Positions 1-10,290 of a DNA stretch of 64,000 nucleotides are shown in pieces. Origin of the DNA: Phycicoccus sp. Soil748 (GTDB lineage: Bacteria; Actinomycetota; Actinomycetes; Actinomycetales; Dermatophilaceae); assembly GCF_001428025.1 (NCBI RefSeq), contig NZ_LMSC01000002.1, positions 93,889-157,888 on the forward strand. The letters run 5' to 3'. The notes under the pieces are model-generated. The model was not told the origin of the DNA. It saw only the letters and a program-made list of their open reading frames with translations, and ran no database searches. Numbering within the stretch: position 1 is the stretch's first letter; each line of letters opens with the position of its first letter. Position numbers and translations under genes: made by a program.

Positions 1-1130
1 CGACCGGTATGAAGTGGGGCTTCCTGCCCCCGCCGGACGGCGGCCCCCGCTACCTCGTCGTCAACGCCGACGAGTCCGAGCCGGGCACGTGCAAGGACAT
101 CCCGCTGATGATGGCTGCGCCGCAGTTCCTCATCGAGGGCGTCGCGATCACGTCGTTCGCCATCGGCTGCAACCACGCCTTCATCTACCTGCGCGGCGAG
201 GTCGTGCACGTCTACCGCCGCCTGCTGCGCGCGGTGGAGGAGGCGTACGCCGCCGGCTACCTCGGCAAGAACATCCAGGGCAGCGGCTTCGACCTCGACG
301 TGACGGTCCACGCGGGCGCCGGCGCCTACATCTGCGGTGAGGAGACGGCGCTGCTCGACAGCCTCGAGGGCCGCCGCGGCCAACCGCGCCTCAAGCCGCC
401 GTTCCCCGCGGTCGCGGGCCTCTACGCGCGCCCGACCGTCGTCAACAACGTCGAGTCCATCGCCTCGGTCCCGCCGATCCTGCTGCACGGCGCCGACTGG
501 TTCACCGGCATGGGCACCGAGAAGTCGCAGGGCTTCGGCATCTTCAGCCTCTCGGGGCACGTCAAGCGTCCCGGCCAGTACGAGGCGCCGCTCGGCATCA
601 CGCTGCGCGAGCTGCTCGACATGGCCGGCGGCATGCGCGACCCCAACAAGAAGCTCAAGTTCTGGACCCCGGGTGGATCATCGACGCCGATCTTCACCGA
701 CGAGCACCTCGACGTCCCGCTCGACTTCGAGTCGGTCGCGGCGGCGGGCTCGATGCTCGGCACCCGCGCGCTGCAGATCTTCGACGAGACCACCTGCGTG
801 GTGCGCGCTGTCGACCGCTGGACCGACTTCTACAAGCACGAGTCCTGCGGCAAGTGCACCCCGTGCCGTGAGGGCACCTGGTGGCTCAAGCAGATCCTCG
901 GCCGGCTCGAGCACGGGCAGGGCGACGAGGAGGACCTCGAGAAGCTCCTCGACATCTGCGACAACATCCTCGGCCGGGCGTTCTGCGCCCTCGGCGACGG
1001 GGCGACCAGCCCGATCACGAGCAGCATCCAGTACTTCCGCGAGGAGTACCTCGCCCACCTCACCAACGGTGGCTGCCCCTTCGACCCGAGGGAGTCGTCG
1101 CTGTTCGCGAAGGAGAAGGCCACCGCATGA
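1..1130 (+). CDS. nuoF: NADH-quinone oxidoreductase subunit F (5' truncated)
   Basis: NuoF is the subunit of complex I that binds FMN and oxidises NADH on the cytoplasmic arm. The frame is open from base 3, and the first residues (TGMKWGFLP) sit in the middle of the conserved NuoF N-terminal region, so the real start lies left of the window. Counting from the Met at base 9, cysteines C280, C283, C286 and C326 are the usual ligands of the 4Fe-4S cluster N3 (ESCGKCTPC, then AFCALGDG). The stop overlaps the nuoG start by an ATGA, which indicates translational coupling. The missing part should include the glycine-rich nucleotide-binding segment. Confidence 0.96.
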   Translation, partial: TGMKWGFLPPPDGGPRYLVVNADESEPGTCKDIPLMMAAPQFLIEGVAITSFAIGCNHAFIYLRGEVVHVYRRLLRAVEEAYAAGYLGKNIQGSGFDLDVTVHAGAGAYICGEETALLDSLEGRRGQPRLKPPFPAVAGLYARPTVVNNVESIASVPPILLHGADWFTGMGTEKSQGFGIFSLSGHVKRPGQYEAPLGITLRELLDMAGGMRDPNKKLKFWTPGGSSTPIFTDEHLDVPLDFESVAAAGSMLGTRALQIFDETTCVVRAVDRWTDFYKHESCGKCTPCREGTWWLKQILGRLEHGQGDEEDLEKLLDICDNILGRAFCALGDGATSPITSSIQYFREEYLAHLTNGGCPFDPRESSLFAKEKATA

Positions 1131-3652
1131 CTGTCACCACGAGCCCCAGTGCGGGCGGCAACGCCGTGAGCAAGGGCGGCGACGCCTCGACCCCGCCGGC
1201 CGTCGACCTGGTCACGCTGACCATCGACGGTGTCGACGTGTCGGTGCCGAAGAACACGCTGGTGATCCGTGCCGCCGAGGAGATCGGCGTCCAGATCCCG
1301 CGGTTCTGCGACCACCCGCTGCTCGAGCCGGTCGGCGCCTGCCGCCAGTGCCTCGTCGACGTCGCGACGCCGGGCCCCGACGGCTCGCTGCGCCCGATGC
1401 CCAAGCCGCAGGCGTCGTGCACCATCTCGGTGTCGGAGGGCATGCAGGTCAAGACGCAGCAGACCTCGCCCGTCGCCGACAAGGCGCAGCAGGGCGTGAT
1501 GGAGATGCTGCTCATCAACCACCCGCTCGACTGCCCGGTCTGCGACAAGGGTGGCGAGTGCCCCCTGCAGAACCAGGCGATGAGCAACGGCCGCGCCGTC
1601 TCCCGGTTCGAGGACGTCAAGCGCACGTACCCCAAGCCGATCAACATCTCCTCGCAGGTGCTGCTCGACCGTGAGCGCTGCGTCCTCTGCGCCCGCTGCA
1701 CCCGCTTCTCCGACCAGATCGCCGGTGACCCGTTCATCGCGCTGGTCGAGCGCGGCGCGCTGCAGCAGGTCGGCATCTACGAGGAGCAGCCCTTCGAGTC
1801 CTACTTCTCGGGCAACACCGTCCAGATCTGCCCGGTGGGCGCGCTGACCGGTGCCGCCTACCGCTTCCGCAGCCGCCCCTTCGACCTCGTGTCGACGCCG
1901 AGCGTCTGCGAACACTGTGCGTCCGGCTGCTCGATCCGCACCGACCACCGTCGCGGTGTCGTGCTGCGCCGCATGGCCATCAACGACCCGGCCGTCAACG
2001 AGGAGTGGAACTGCGACAAGGGCCGCTGGGCCTTCCAGTACGCCACCACCGGTGACCGCTTCCAGTTCCCGATGGTCCGTGACGAGCTCGGCGAGCTGCA
2101 GGTCGCGTCGTGGCCCGAGGCGCTCGAGGCGGCTGCTGCCGGCCTGCGTGCCGCCAAGGGTGTCGGGGTGCTCGTCGGCGGCCGTGTGTCGGCCGAGGAC
2201 GCCTACGCCTACGGCAAGTTCGCGCGCACCGTCGTCGACACCAACGACGTCGACTTCCGGGCCCGTCCGCACTCGCAGGAGGAGGCCGACTTCCTCGCCT
2301 CCACCGTGGTGGGCACCGGCCCGCACGGCGCTGCGGTGACCTACGCCGAGCTCGAGACCGCCAAGACCGTCGTCCTGGTCGGGTTCGAGCCCGAGGAGGA
2401 GAGCCCGATCGTCTTCCTGCGGCTGCGCAAGGCGCACCGCAAGCACAAGACCGCCGTGTACGCCGTCGCGCCCTTCGCCACCCGCGGGCTCACCAAGCTC
2501 GGCGGCACGCTCATCCCGTCGGCTCCCGGCACCGAGGCCGAGGTGCTGCGCGCGCTCGGTGACGGCGTCACCGGCAACGGCGCCGCGGCCAAGGCCGCCC
2601 AGGCGCTGCAGGAGCCGGGCGTGGTCGTCCTCGTCGGTGAGCGCCTCGCCACCGTCCCCGGTGCCCTGTCCGCTGCCGTCGCCCTCACCGCCTCGACCGG
2701 CGCCCGCCTCGCGTGGGTGCCCCGGCGTGCGGGGGAGCGCGGTGCGCTCGAGGCCGGTGCCCTCCCGGGCCTGCTGCCCGGCGGCCGACCGGTCTCCGAC
2801 CCCGCTGCCCGCCAGCAGGTCGCCGAGGCCTGGGACGTCGTCGGCCTGCCCGACGCTCCCGGCCGCGACACCGCCGGCATCATCGCCGCCGCGACGACGG
2901 GGGAGATCAACGCCCTGGTCGTCGGTGGCGTCGACGCCGCCGACCTGGCCGACGCCAAGGCCGAGGAGGCCCTGGCCAAGACGTTCGTCGTCTCCCTCGA
3001 GCTGCGCCCCTCGTCGGTGACCGCGGTCGCCGACGTGGTGCTGCCCGTGGCCGCCCACGCCGAGAAGGGCGGCACGTTCGTCGACTGGGAGGGCCGCACC
3101 CGCCAGTTCGCGACGGCCCTGGACACCCAGTACCAGTCGGACTACCGCGTGCTCGACATGCTCACCTCCGAGCTGGGTGGCTTCCTCGGCACGCGCACCC
3201 TCACCGAGGTCCGCTCCGAGATGCAGGCGCTCGGGCCGTGGCAGGGCGAGCGCCCCGCCGCGCCTGCCGTCGAGGTCGGCCCCGTGCCGACCGCCGGAGA
3301 CGGCCAGGCCGTCCTGGCGACCTGGCACCACCTGCTCGACCGCGGGTCCCTGCAGGACGGCGAGCCGTTCCTGGCGGGCACCGCCAAGGAGGCCCGCGCC
3401 CGCGTGTCGGCCGCCACCGCGGAGGGCTTCGGCCTCACCGACGGCGACCTCGTGCGGGTCGCCACCGGCGCCGGCGCGGTCACCGTGCCGGTGGAGGTCG
3501 TCGAGGACATGGTCGACCACGTCGTCTGGCTGCCCACCAACTCGGAGGGCAGCGCCGTCCGTGCCACGCTGGGCGCCGGCGCCGGGGCCCTCGTGACCCT
3601 GACGAAGGCCGCCACCGCTGCCACCACCGTGGAACGAGAGGTCACCCAGTGA
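1127..3652 (+). CDS. nuoG: NADH-quinone oxidoreductase subunit G
   Basis: NuoG is the large iron-sulfur subunit of the electron-input arm of complex I. The 841-residue protein has an N-terminal 2Fe-2S ferredoxin domain (C61, C72, C75, C98), an H132/C136/C139/C145 4Fe-4S site and a further 4Fe-4S site (C185, C188, C191, C235). A C-x2-C-x3-C-x27-C motif starts at C261, matching ligands of the extra off-path cluster N7. The remainder is a molybdopterin-oxidoreductase-like domain that is catalytically inert in complex I. The ATG is taken from the ATGA overlap with nuoF. The end overlaps the nuoH GTG by 4 bases. Confidence 0.96.
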   Translation: MTVTTSPSAGGNAVSKGGDASTPPAVDLVTLTIDGVDVSVPKNTLVIRAAEEIGVQIPRFCDHPLLEPVGACRQCLVDVATPGPDGSLRPMPKPQASCTISVSEGMQVKTQQTSPVADKAQQGVMEMLLINHPLDCPVCDKGGECPLQNQAMSNGRAVSRFEDVKRTYPKPINISSQVLLDRERCVLCARCTRFSDQIAGDPFIALVERGALQQVGIYEEQPFESYFSGNTVQICPVGALTGAAYRFRSRPFDLVSTPSVCEHCASGCSIRTDHRRGVVLRRMAINDPAVNEEWNCDKGRWAFQYATTGDRFQFPMVRDELGELQVASWPEALEAAAAGLRAAKGVGVLVGGRVSAEDAYAYGKFARTVVDTNDVDFRARPHSQEEADFLASTVVGTGPHGAAVTYAELETAKTVVLVGFEPEEESPIVFLRLRKAHRKHKTAVYAVAPFATRGLTKLGGTLIPSAPGTEAEVLRALGDGVTGNGAAAKAAQALQEPGVVVLVGERLATVPGALSAAVALTASTGARLAWVPRRAGERGALEAGALPGLLPGGRPVSDPAARQQVAEAWDVVGLPDAPGRDTAGIIAAATTGEINALVVGGVDAADLADAKAEEALAKTFVVSLELRPSSVTAVADVVLPVAAHAEKGGTFVDWEGRTRQFATALDTQYQSDYRVLDMLTSELGGFLGTRTLTEVRSEMQALGPWQGERPAAPAVEVGPVPTAGDGQAVLATWHHLLDRGSLQDGEPFLAGTAKEARARVSAATAEGFGLTDGDLVRVATGAGAVTVPVEVVEDMVDHVVWLPTNSEGSAVRATLGAGAGALVTLTKAATAATTVEREVTQ

Positions 3653-5061
3653 GCACCGTGACGTATGCCGCGCAGGCCGTCACCGGCCTACCGCACCTCA
3701 CGGCCGGGCTGGCCGCGAACGTGCCCTTCGCCGACAACCCCCGCGTCGACTTCAGCGACACCCCGTGGTGGCTGCACCTGGTCAAGGCGCTGCTGGTCTT
3801 CGTCTTCCTGCTCGTCAACACGCTGATCGTCATCTGGTTCGAGCGCCGCGTGATCGGGCGGATGCAGCAGCGTCCCGGCCCCAACCGCACCGGCCCGTTC
3901 GGCCTGCTGCAGACGCTGGCCGACGGCGTGAAGCTGGCGCTCAAGGAGGACCTGACCCCCAAGAACGCCGACAAGGTCGTCTTCGCGCTGGCGCCGGCCA
4001 TCGCGGGTGCCATGGCGTTCGTGTCGTTCGCGATCATCCCGCTCGGGCCGACGGTCTCGATGTTCGGCCACCGCACCCCGCTGCAGCTCACCGACATCCC
4101 CGTCGCCGTGCTGCTGGTCCTCGCGGTCGCGGGCGTCGGCGTCTACGGCATCGTGCTGGCCGGCTGGTCGTCGGGCTCGACCTACCCGCTGCTCGGTGGC
4201 CTGCGCTCGACCGCCCAGGTCATCTCCTACGAGATCGCCATGGGCCTGTCGCTCGTCGCGGTCTTCCTCTACTCCGGCTCGATGTCGACCTCGCAGATCG
4301 TCGCCTCGCAGAAGGACCTCTGGTACATCATCCCGGCGTTCTTCAGCTTCTTCGTCTATGTCATCACCATGGTCGGCGAGACCAACCGCCTGCCGTTCGA
4401 CCTCGCCGAGGGCGAGGGTGAGCTCACCGGTGGCTTCCACACCGAGTACTCCTCGCTGAAGTTCGCGATGTTCTTCCTCGGCGAGTACGTCAACATGTTC
4501 ACCGTCTCGGCGCTGGCCACGACGATGTTCCTCGGTGGCTGGCAGGCGCCTCCCGGCATCGCCGCCATCAACGACGGGATGTTCAACCACGGCTGGTGGG
4601 GCCTGCTCTGGTTCGTCATCAAGCTCTGGCTGTTCATGTTCTTCTTCGTGTGGCTGCGCGGCTCGCTGCCCCGTGTCCGCTACGACCAGTTCATGCGGTT
4701 CGGCTGGAAGTTCCTCATCCCCGTGACCCTGGCCTGGGTCGTGGTCGTCGCCTTCATCCGCGGCAGCCAGCTCGGCTACTTCGGTGACGCGGCCCTGACC
4801 CTGGGCAACCGCCGGTTCCCGCTGTTCAGCATCATCTTCGTCGTCATCGTCTCGCTCGCCGCGCTGCTCGCGGTCTGGCTGTGGGACAACAAGAAGATCG
4901 AGCGCGAGGCCGTCCGCAACGCCCCGGCGCCGGAGGAGGTCGACCCGTTCGCGGGTGGCTACCCCGTGCCGCCACTGCCCGGACAGCGACTCAAGGAGCC
5001 GAGCATGGCCCTCAGCGACCGCAGCGAACGCGCACCCGAGAAGGAGGCCACCCGTGGCTGA
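3649..5061 (+). CDS. nuoH: NADH-quinone oxidoreductase subunit H
   Basis: NuoH is the membrane subunit at the junction of the two arms and forms part of the quinone-binding tunnel. The 470-residue product shows the family signatures [16 protein letters not shown] near the N-terminus and [16 protein letters not shown] in the acidic cytoplasmic loop, set among about eight or nine hydrophobic segments. The charged C-terminal tail of about 50 residues is longer than in enterobacteria, as is common in actinomycetes. The GTG start lies in a GTGA overlap with the nuoG stop. A longer reading frame upstream in the same phase runs inside nuoG and is not used. Confidence 0.95.
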   Translation: MSTVTYAAQAVTGLPHLTAGLAANVPFADNPRVDFSDTPWWLHLVKALLVFVFLLVNTLIVIWFERRVIGRMQQRPGPNRTGPFGLLQTLADGVKLALKEDLTPKNADKVVFALAPAIAGAMAFVSFAIIPLGPTVSMFGHRTPLQLTDIPVAVLLVLAVAGVGVYGIVLAGWSSGSTYPLLGGLRSTAQVISYEIAMGLSLVAVFLYSGSMSTSQIVASQKDLWYIIPAFFSFFVYVITMVGETNRLPFDLAEGEGELTGGFHTEYSSLKFAMFFLGEYVNMFTVSALATTMFLGGWQAPPGIAAINDGMFNHGWWGLLWFVIKLWLFMFFFVWLRGSLPRVRYDQFMRFGWKFLIPVTLAWVVVVAFIRGSQLGYFGDAALTLGNRRFPLFSIIFVVIVSLAALLAVWLWDNKKIEREAVRNAPAPEEVDPFAGGYPVPPLPGQRLKEPSMALSDRSERAPEKEATRG

Positions 5062-5749
5062 CGAGCAGAAGAAGGGCGGGTTCCTCGCCGACCTCTTCGC
5101 CCCGGTGGGTGGCTTCGGGGTCACCTTCGCCACGATGTTCCGCAAGCTCGAGACGGAGGAGTACCCGGAGGAGAAGCGGCCCACCCAGCCTCGGTTCCAC
5201 GGGCGCCACCAGCTCAACCGGCACCCCGACGGCCTCGAGAAGTGCGTCGGCTGCGAGCTGTGCGCGTGGGCCTGCCCGGCCGACGCGATCCTCGTCGAGG
5301 GCGCGCAGAACGACGACACCGACGGCGGCCTCGGGCGGTTCTCGCCCGGCGAGCGCTACGGCCGCGTCTACCAGATCAACTACCTGCGCTGCATCTTCTG
5401 CGGCCTGTGCATCGAGGCGTGCCCGACCCGCGCGCTGACGATGACCAACTTCTACGAGCTCGCCGACGACAACCGCGGCGACCTCATCTTCACCAAGGAG
5501 CAGCTCCTCGCGCCGCTGGCCGAGGGCATGCTGCCCGCGCCCCACCCGATGGTGGACGGCATGGAGGAGCGCGACTACTACCAGGGCAAGGTCGCCCGCG
5601 CGACGCCCGAGCAGGAGGCCTGGGTGGCCGAGCGCGACGCCCAGCCCCAGGACGGGCTGGCCCCTAGCGGCGACCCCGTCGAGGGCGTCGACACCGTGAC
5701 CACCCGGCAGGCCACCCGTGAGAGCAGTGGAGAGGCGGTGCGCCGATGA
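5054..5749 (+). CDS. nuoI: NADH-quinone oxidoreductase subunit I
   Basis: NuoI carries two 4Fe-4S clusters (N6a and N6b) that relay electrons towards NuoB. Both motifs are present: [12 protein letters not shown] and [12 protein letters not shown]. The chosen GTG start has a strong AAGGAGG ribosome-binding site 6 bases upstream and overlaps the nuoH stop by 8 bases. The 231-residue protein has a long C-terminal tail rich in charged residues and Gln/Ala after the ferredoxin fold, as in other actinobacterial NuoI proteins. Confidence 0.95.
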   Translation: MADEQKKGGFLADLFAPVGGFGVTFATMFRKLETEEYPEEKRPTQPRFHGRHQLNRHPDGLEKCVGCELCAWACPADAILVEGAQNDDTDGGLGRFSPGERYGRVYQINYLRCIFCGLCIEACPTRALTMTNFYELADDNRGDLIFTKEQLLAPLAEGMLPAPHPMVDGMEERDYYQGKVARATPEQEAWVAERDAQPQDGLAPSGDPVEGVDTVTTRQATRESSGEAVRR

Positions 5750-6516
5750 CCGGCCTCGGTGAGCAGATCATGTTCTGGGTCCTGGCACCCATCAGCGTCC
5801 TCGGTGCGCTCGGCCTCATCTTCGCCAAGAAGGCCGTGCACGCGGCCCTGGGCATGGCCCTGGTCATGATCAACCTCGGCGTCTTCTACATCGCGCAGGA
5901 GGCGGACTTCCTGGGCATCATCCAGATCTTCGTCTACACCGGCGCCGTGATGATGCTGTTCCTGTTCGTCCTGATGCTCGTCGGCGTCGACTCCTCCGAC
6001 TCCCTCGTGGAGACGCTCAAGGGACAGAAGTGGGCCTCGGTCCTGCTGGCCCTCGGGCTCGCCGCCCTGGTCTTCACCGCGGTCGGCCGGGTGCGGTTCG
6101 CGCCGATGAAGGGGCTGTCCGGGGTCAACGACAGCACCGGCAACGTCACCGGCGTCGCCGAGCTGATCTTCGGCAAGTACGTCTGGGTCTTCGAGATCAC
6201 CTCGGCCCTGCTGATCACCGCCGCCCTCGGCGCGATGGTCCTGGCGCACCGTGAGCGCATCGGCGCCAAGCCGAGCCAGCGGCTGTGGTCCGAGCGGCGC
6301 ATCCGCGACAACCGCAACGTCGCCGGCCTGCCGGCCCCCGGTGTCTACGCGCGCAGCAACGCCGTCGACACCCCGGCCCTGCTGCCCGACGGCACCCCCA
6401 GCGAGCTGTCGGTGTCGCGAGTGCTCACCGCCCGCGAGCAGGTCGTCGCCCCCGTCCGCCACATCGAGTCCGAGCACGACATCGAGCACGAGATCGAGGA
6501 GGGCTCACAGCGGTGA
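5746..6516 (+). CDS. nuoJ: NADH-quinone oxidoreductase subunit J
   Basis: NuoJ is a small membrane subunit of the proton-pumping arm. The 256-residue product has five hydrophobic segments, including the conserved stretch with [20 protein letters not shown], whose pi-bulge helix moves during turnover in known structures. After the last helix there is a hydrophilic tail of about 85 residues, an extension typical of actinobacteria. The ATG overlaps the nuoI stop (ATGA) and the stop overlaps the nuoK GTG. Confidence 0.94.
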   Translation: MTGLGEQIMFWVLAPISVLGALGLIFAKKAVHAALGMALVMINLGVFYIAQEADFLGIIQIFVYTGAVMMLFLFVLMLVGVDSSDSLVETLKGQKWASVLLALGLAALVFTAVGRVRFAPMKGLSGVNDSTGNVTGVAELIFGKYVWVFEITSALLITAALGAMVLAHRERIGAKPSQRLWSERRIRDNRNVAGLPAPGVYARSNAVDTPALLPDGTPSELSVSRVLTAREQVVAPVRHIESEHDIEHEIEEGSQR

Positions 6517-6812
6517 ACCTCGTCAACTACATCTACCTCGCGACCCTGCTGTTCGCGATCGGTGGCGCGACCGTCCTCATGCGGCGCAACGCCATCATCG
6601 TGTTCATGGGTGTCGAGCTGATGCTCAACGCCACCAACCTCATGTTCGTGACCTTCGCGCGGATGAACGGCAACCTCGACGGCCAGGTGATCGCCCTGTT
6701 CGTCATGGTGGTCGCCGCCGCCGAGGTGGTCGTCGGCCTCGCGATCATCATGGCCATCTTCCGTGCCCGCCGGTCGGCCTCGGTCGACGACGCCAACCTC
6801 CTGAAGCTGTAG
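6513..6812 (+). CDS. nuoK: NADH-quinone oxidoreductase subunit K
   Basis: NuoK is a 99-residue, three-helix, MrpC-like subunit with conserved membrane glutamates. The first lies in [14 protein letters not shown] and the second in [12 protein letters not shown], both expected in a functional proton path. The GTG start in the GTGA overlap with nuoJ gives the normal family length. A longer frame begins upstream inside nuoJ and is rejected. Confidence 0.95.
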   Translation: MNLVNYIYLATLLFAIGGATVLMRRNAIIVFMGVELMLNATNLMFVTFARMNGNLDGQVIALFVMVVAAAEVVVGLAIIMAIFRARRSASVDDANLLKL

Positions 6813-6826
6813 AAGGGGCCTCGAAG

Positions 6827-8764
6827 GTGACTTCCCTCGCAACTCTCGCCGCCGCCGACGGTGCCGCCACCGCGGCCACCGGCATCACGGCATACGCGTG
6901 GCTGCTCGTCGCGCTGCCCATGCTCGGTGCCGCCGTGCTCCTCCTCGGGGGACGCGCCACCGACAAGTGGGGGCCGCTGTTCGCCACCGCGATGTCGTGG
7001 GCGGCGTTCGTCGTCGGCGCGATCATCTGGATCTCGATGGTCGGCCGCGACCCGGGGGCCCGGGCCGCGTCGCTGCACCTGTTCAGCTGGGTGCCGGCCG
7101 GGTCGTTCAACGTCGACGCCGGCATGCTCGTCGACCAGCTCTCGGTGACGTTCGTGCTGCTGGTGACGTTCGTCGGCTCGCTGATCCACGTCTACTCCCT
7201 GGGCTACATGGAGCACGACCCGGACAAGCGCCGCTTCTTCGCCTACCTCAACCTCTTCGTCGCCGCGATGCTCCTGCTGGTGCTCGCCGACAGCTACCTG
7301 CTGCTCTACGTCGGCTGGGAGGGCGTGGGCCTGGCGTCCTACCTGCTCATCGGGTTCTGGAACCACAACCCCGCGTACGCCACCGCCGCCAACAAGGCGT
7401 TCGTGGTCAACCGCGTCGGTGACTTCGGGCTGTCCGTCGCGATCATGATCATGTTCGCCGCGTTCGGGACGGTCTCCTTCGCCGGTGTCCAGCAGGCTGC
7501 CCAGGGCGGTGCGGGGGAGGGTGTCCTCACGGCCATCGGCCTCATGCTCCTGCTCGGTGCCTGCGGCAAGTCGGCACAGTTCCCGCTCCAGAGCTGGCTC
7601 GGCGACGCCATGGCCGGCCCGACCCCGGTGTCCGCGCTCATCCACGCGGCGACCATGGTCACCGCCGGTGTCTACCTCGTGGTCCGCAGCGGCTTCATCT
7701 TCCACGGCGCCCCCAACGCGCAGCTGGTCGTCGTCATCGTCGGCGCGATCACGCTGCTCTTCGGTGCCGTCGTCGGCTGCGCCAAGGACGACATCAAGAA
7801 GGCGCTGGCCGCCTCCACGATGAGCCAGATCGGCTACATGATGCTCGCCGCCGGCCTCGGCCCGGTCGGTGCGGCGTTCGCGATCTTCCACCTGCTGACC
7901 CACGGCTTCTTCAAGGCCGGCATGTTCCTCGGCGCCGGCTCGGTCATGCACGGCATGAACGACCAGGTCGACATGCGCCGGTTCGGTGGCCTGTCGGGCG
8001 CCATGAAGATCACCTGGGTGACCTTCGGGCTCGGCTGGCTCGCGATCCTCGGCGTCCCGCCGTTCTCGGGCTTCTGGTCCAAGGACAAGATCATCGAGGC
8101 CGCGTTCATCGGCGAGGGCTGGCGCCCGTGGGTCTTCGGGCTCACCGCGCTCATCGGCGCCGGCATCACCGCCTTCTACATGTCGCGCCTGTTCTTCATG
8201 ACCTTCCACGGCAAGAAGCGCTGGACCGACGACGTGCACCCGCACGAGTCGCCCCGGACGATGACCGTGCCGATGATGGTGCTGGCCGTCGGGTCCGCCC
8301 TGCTCGGCCTGGTCCTGTCCATCGGTGGCACCTTCACCCACTGGCTCGAGCCGATCACCGGCTCCCACGGTGAGGAGCACCCGGTGCTGTCCGTGCCGGT
8401 CATCACGATCCTCACGCTGGTGCTCGTGATCGGCGGCATCGCCCTGGCCTGGATGCGCTACTGGCGCGACTCGGTGCCGGTGGCGCAGCCGACGGGCTCG
8501 CTGGCCACCCGGGCGGCGCGTCGCGACCTCTACCAGGACGACGTCAACGAGGGCGTGTTCATGCGCCCCGGCCTCCACCTGACGCGGGCCCTGGTGTTCG
8601 CGGACAACCGTGGGGTCGACGGCGGCTTCGGCGGCCTCGCGGCCCTCGTCGGTGGCACGTCCAGCCGTCTGCGTCGCCTCCAGAACGGCTTCGCGCGTTC
8701 CTATGCCCTGACGATGCTTGCCGGCGTCGTCGTGATCCTCGGTGCTCTGTGGGTGATCCAGTGA
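6827..8764 (+). CDS. nuoL: NADH-quinone oxidoreductase subunit L
   Basis: NuoL is the distal antiporter-like proton-pumping subunit, 645 residues here. The key elements are visible: [16 protein letters not shown] with the membrane glutamate, [20 protein letters not shown] with the channel lysine and the following [15 protein letters not shown]. The GTG start follows a purine-rich AGAAGGGG site about 8 bases upstream, after a 14-base gap from nuoK. This is one of the few real gaps in the operon. The C-terminal part carries the additional helices that form the lateral arm. Confidence 0.95.
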   Translation: MTSLATLAAADGAATAATGITAYAWLLVALPMLGAAVLLLGGRATDKWGPLFATAMSWAAFVVGAIIWISMVGRDPGARAASLHLFSWVPAGSFNVDAGMLVDQLSVTFVLLVTFVGSLIHVYSLGYMEHDPDKRRFFAYLNLFVAAMLLLVLADSYLLLYVGWEGVGLASYLLIGFWNHNPAYATAANKAFVVNRVGDFGLSVAIMIMFAAFGTVSFAGVQQAAQGGAGEGVLTAIGLMLLLGACGKSAQFPLQSWLGDAMAGPTPVSALIHAATMVTAGVYLVVRSGFIFHGAPNAQLVVVIVGAITLLFGAVVGCAKDDIKKALAASTMSQIGYMMLAAGLGPVGAAFAIFHLLTHGFFKAGMFLGAGSVMHGMNDQVDMRRFGGLSGAMKITWVTFGLGWLAILGVPPFSGFWSKDKIIEAAFIGEGWRPWVFGLTALIGAGITAFYMSRLFFMTFHGKKRWTDDVHPHESPRTMTVPMMVLAVGSALLGLVLSIGGTFTHWLEPITGSHGEEHPVLSVPVITILTLVLVIGGIALAWMRYWRDSVPVAQPTGSLATRAARRDLYQDDVNEGVFMRPGLHLTRALVFADNRGVDGGFGGLAALVGGTSSRLRRLQNGFARSYALTMLAGVVVILGALWVIQ

Positions 8765-10290
8765 TGACGAACTTCCCCTGGCTGACCGTGATCGGGTTGA
8801 TCCCGCTCATCGGTGCTGCCGTCGTGGCCGCCCTCCCGGCAGGGGTGACCGACCGGGCGAAGCACATCGCGCTCGGTGTCTCCGTCGTGACGCTCGTGAT
8901 GGGCATCGCGGCTGCGCTGCAGTTCGAGAACAAGTCCGGCACGCAGTTCCAGCTCGCCGAGCAGCACGAGTGGATCCCGCAGTTCGGCGTCTCCTACGCC
9001 GTGGGCGTCGACGGCATCGCGCTCGTCATGATCCTCATGGCGCTGGTCCTGACCCCCGTGTGCATCCTCGCCGCCTGGCGCGACGTGCCCGAGGGCGGCA
9101 AGCGCGAGAAGAACTACTTCGCCCTGATGCTGGCGCTCGAGACGTTCATGGTCGGCGTGTTCGCCGCCACCGACGTCTTCCTGTTCTACGTCTTCTTCGA
9201 GGCCATGCTCATCCCGGTCTACTTCCTGATCGGGTCCTACGGCGGCCCGCGCCGGCAGTACGCCGCGGTGAAGTTCCTGCTGTTCTCCCTCGCGGGTGGG
9301 CTGGTCATGCTCGTGGGCGTCCTGGCGCTCTACCACTACGGCCCCGGCGGCTCCGACGGCTTCCTCGTCTCCAAGCTGACCGGCCTGCACCTGGGCACCA
9401 CCCCCGAGCGCCTCATGTTCGTCGCGTTCTTCTTCGCGTTCGCGGTCAAGGCGCCGATGTGGCCGGTCCACACCTGGCTGCCCGACGCCTCCACCGAGGC
9501 CCGCCCCGCCACCGCGGTGCTGCTCGTCGGCGTCCTCGACAAGGTCGGCACCTTCGGGATGATCCGCTTCTGCCTCCAGCTCTTCCCGGAGGCCAGCCGC
9601 TGGGCGACTCCCGTGGTGCTCGTGCTCGCGGTCATCTCGATCCTGTACGGCGCGCTGCTCGCGATCGGGCAGACCGACCTCATGCGCCTGATCGCCTACA
9701 CCTCGGTCAGCCACTTCGGCTTCATCGTGCTCGGCATCTTCGCCTTCACGACGACCGGTGCCGCCGGCTCGACGCTCTACATGCTCAACCACGGCTTCTC
9801 GACGGCGGCGCTGTTCCTCGTCGGCGCGATGCTCGTGGCCCGACGCGGCAGCAAGCGCATCCCCGACTTCGGTGGCTGGCAGCGCGTCACGCCCGGCCTC
9901 GCAGGCGTGTTCCTCGTGGCGGGCCTGTCGGGCCTGGCGCTCCCGGGGCTCAGCTCGTTCGTCTCGGAGTTCCTCGTGCTCGTCGGGACGTTCCAGCGCT
10001 ACAAGTTCGCGGCAGTCGTCGCGACGGCGGGCATCGTCCTGGCCGCCCTCTACATCCTGCTCATGTACAAGCGGATGATGACCGGCCCCAAGCCGGAGCT
10101 CGAGGGCCCGGTCCGCGACATCAGCCTCCGGGAGAAGATCGTCGTCGCCCCGCTCATCGCGGCGTTCGTGGTCCTCGGCTTCTACCCGAAGCCCGCGCTG
10201 GACATGCTCAACCCGGCCGTGTCGAAGACCCTGCAGTACGTCGGAGTCTCCGACCCCACCCCGACCTCCGCTGACGGGAGCACGAAGTAA
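8764..10290 (+). CDS. nuoM: NADH-quinone oxidoreductase subunit M
   Basis: NuoM is the middle antiporter-like pump subunit, 508 residues. The conserved FFEAMLIPVYFLIGSYGG contains the essential glutamate, and AVKAPMWPVHTWLPDASTEA contains the essential lysine. The ATG overlaps the nuoL stop by one base. In-frame GTG codons at 8749 and 8761 are alternative starts, but the ATG gives the usual NuoM length. Confidence 0.95.
   Translation: MTNFPWLTVIGLIPLIGAAVVAALPAGVTDRAKHIALGVSVVTLVMGIAAALQFENKSGTQFQLAEQHEWIPQFGVSYAVGVDGIALVMILMALVLTPVCILAAWRDVPEGGKREKNYFALMLALETFMVGVFAATDVFLFYVFFEAMLIPVYFLIGSYGGPRRQYAAVKFLLFSLAGGLVMLVGVLALYHYGPGGSDGFLVSKLTGLHLGTTPERLMFVAFFFAFAVKAPMWPVHTWLPDASTEARPATAVLLVGVLDKVGTFGMIRFCLQLFPEASRWATPVVLVLAVISILYGALLAIGQTDLMRLIAYTSVSHFGFIVLGIFAFTTTGAAGSTLYMLNHGFSTAALFLVGAMLVARRGSKRIPDFGGWQRVTPGLAGVFLVAGLSGLALPGLSSFVSEFLVLVGTFQRYKFAAVVATAGIVLAALYILLMYKRMMTGPKPELEGPVRDISLREKIVVAPLIAAFVVLGFYPKPALDMLNPAVSKTLQYVGVSDPTPTSADGSTK

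Noticed and set aside
830-3520. Open frame of 896 codons on the minus strand
   Set aside because: It is antisense to nuoF and nuoG, with low-complexity Gly/Arg/Asp sequence and no motif; the plus strand holds clear complex I genes.
2713-3648. Long N-terminal extension of nuoH in the same frame
   Set aside because: The extension is out-of-frame nuoG sequence rich in Arg/Gly/Pro. The GTG at 3649 gives the known NuoH N-terminal region and the usual 4-base overlap.
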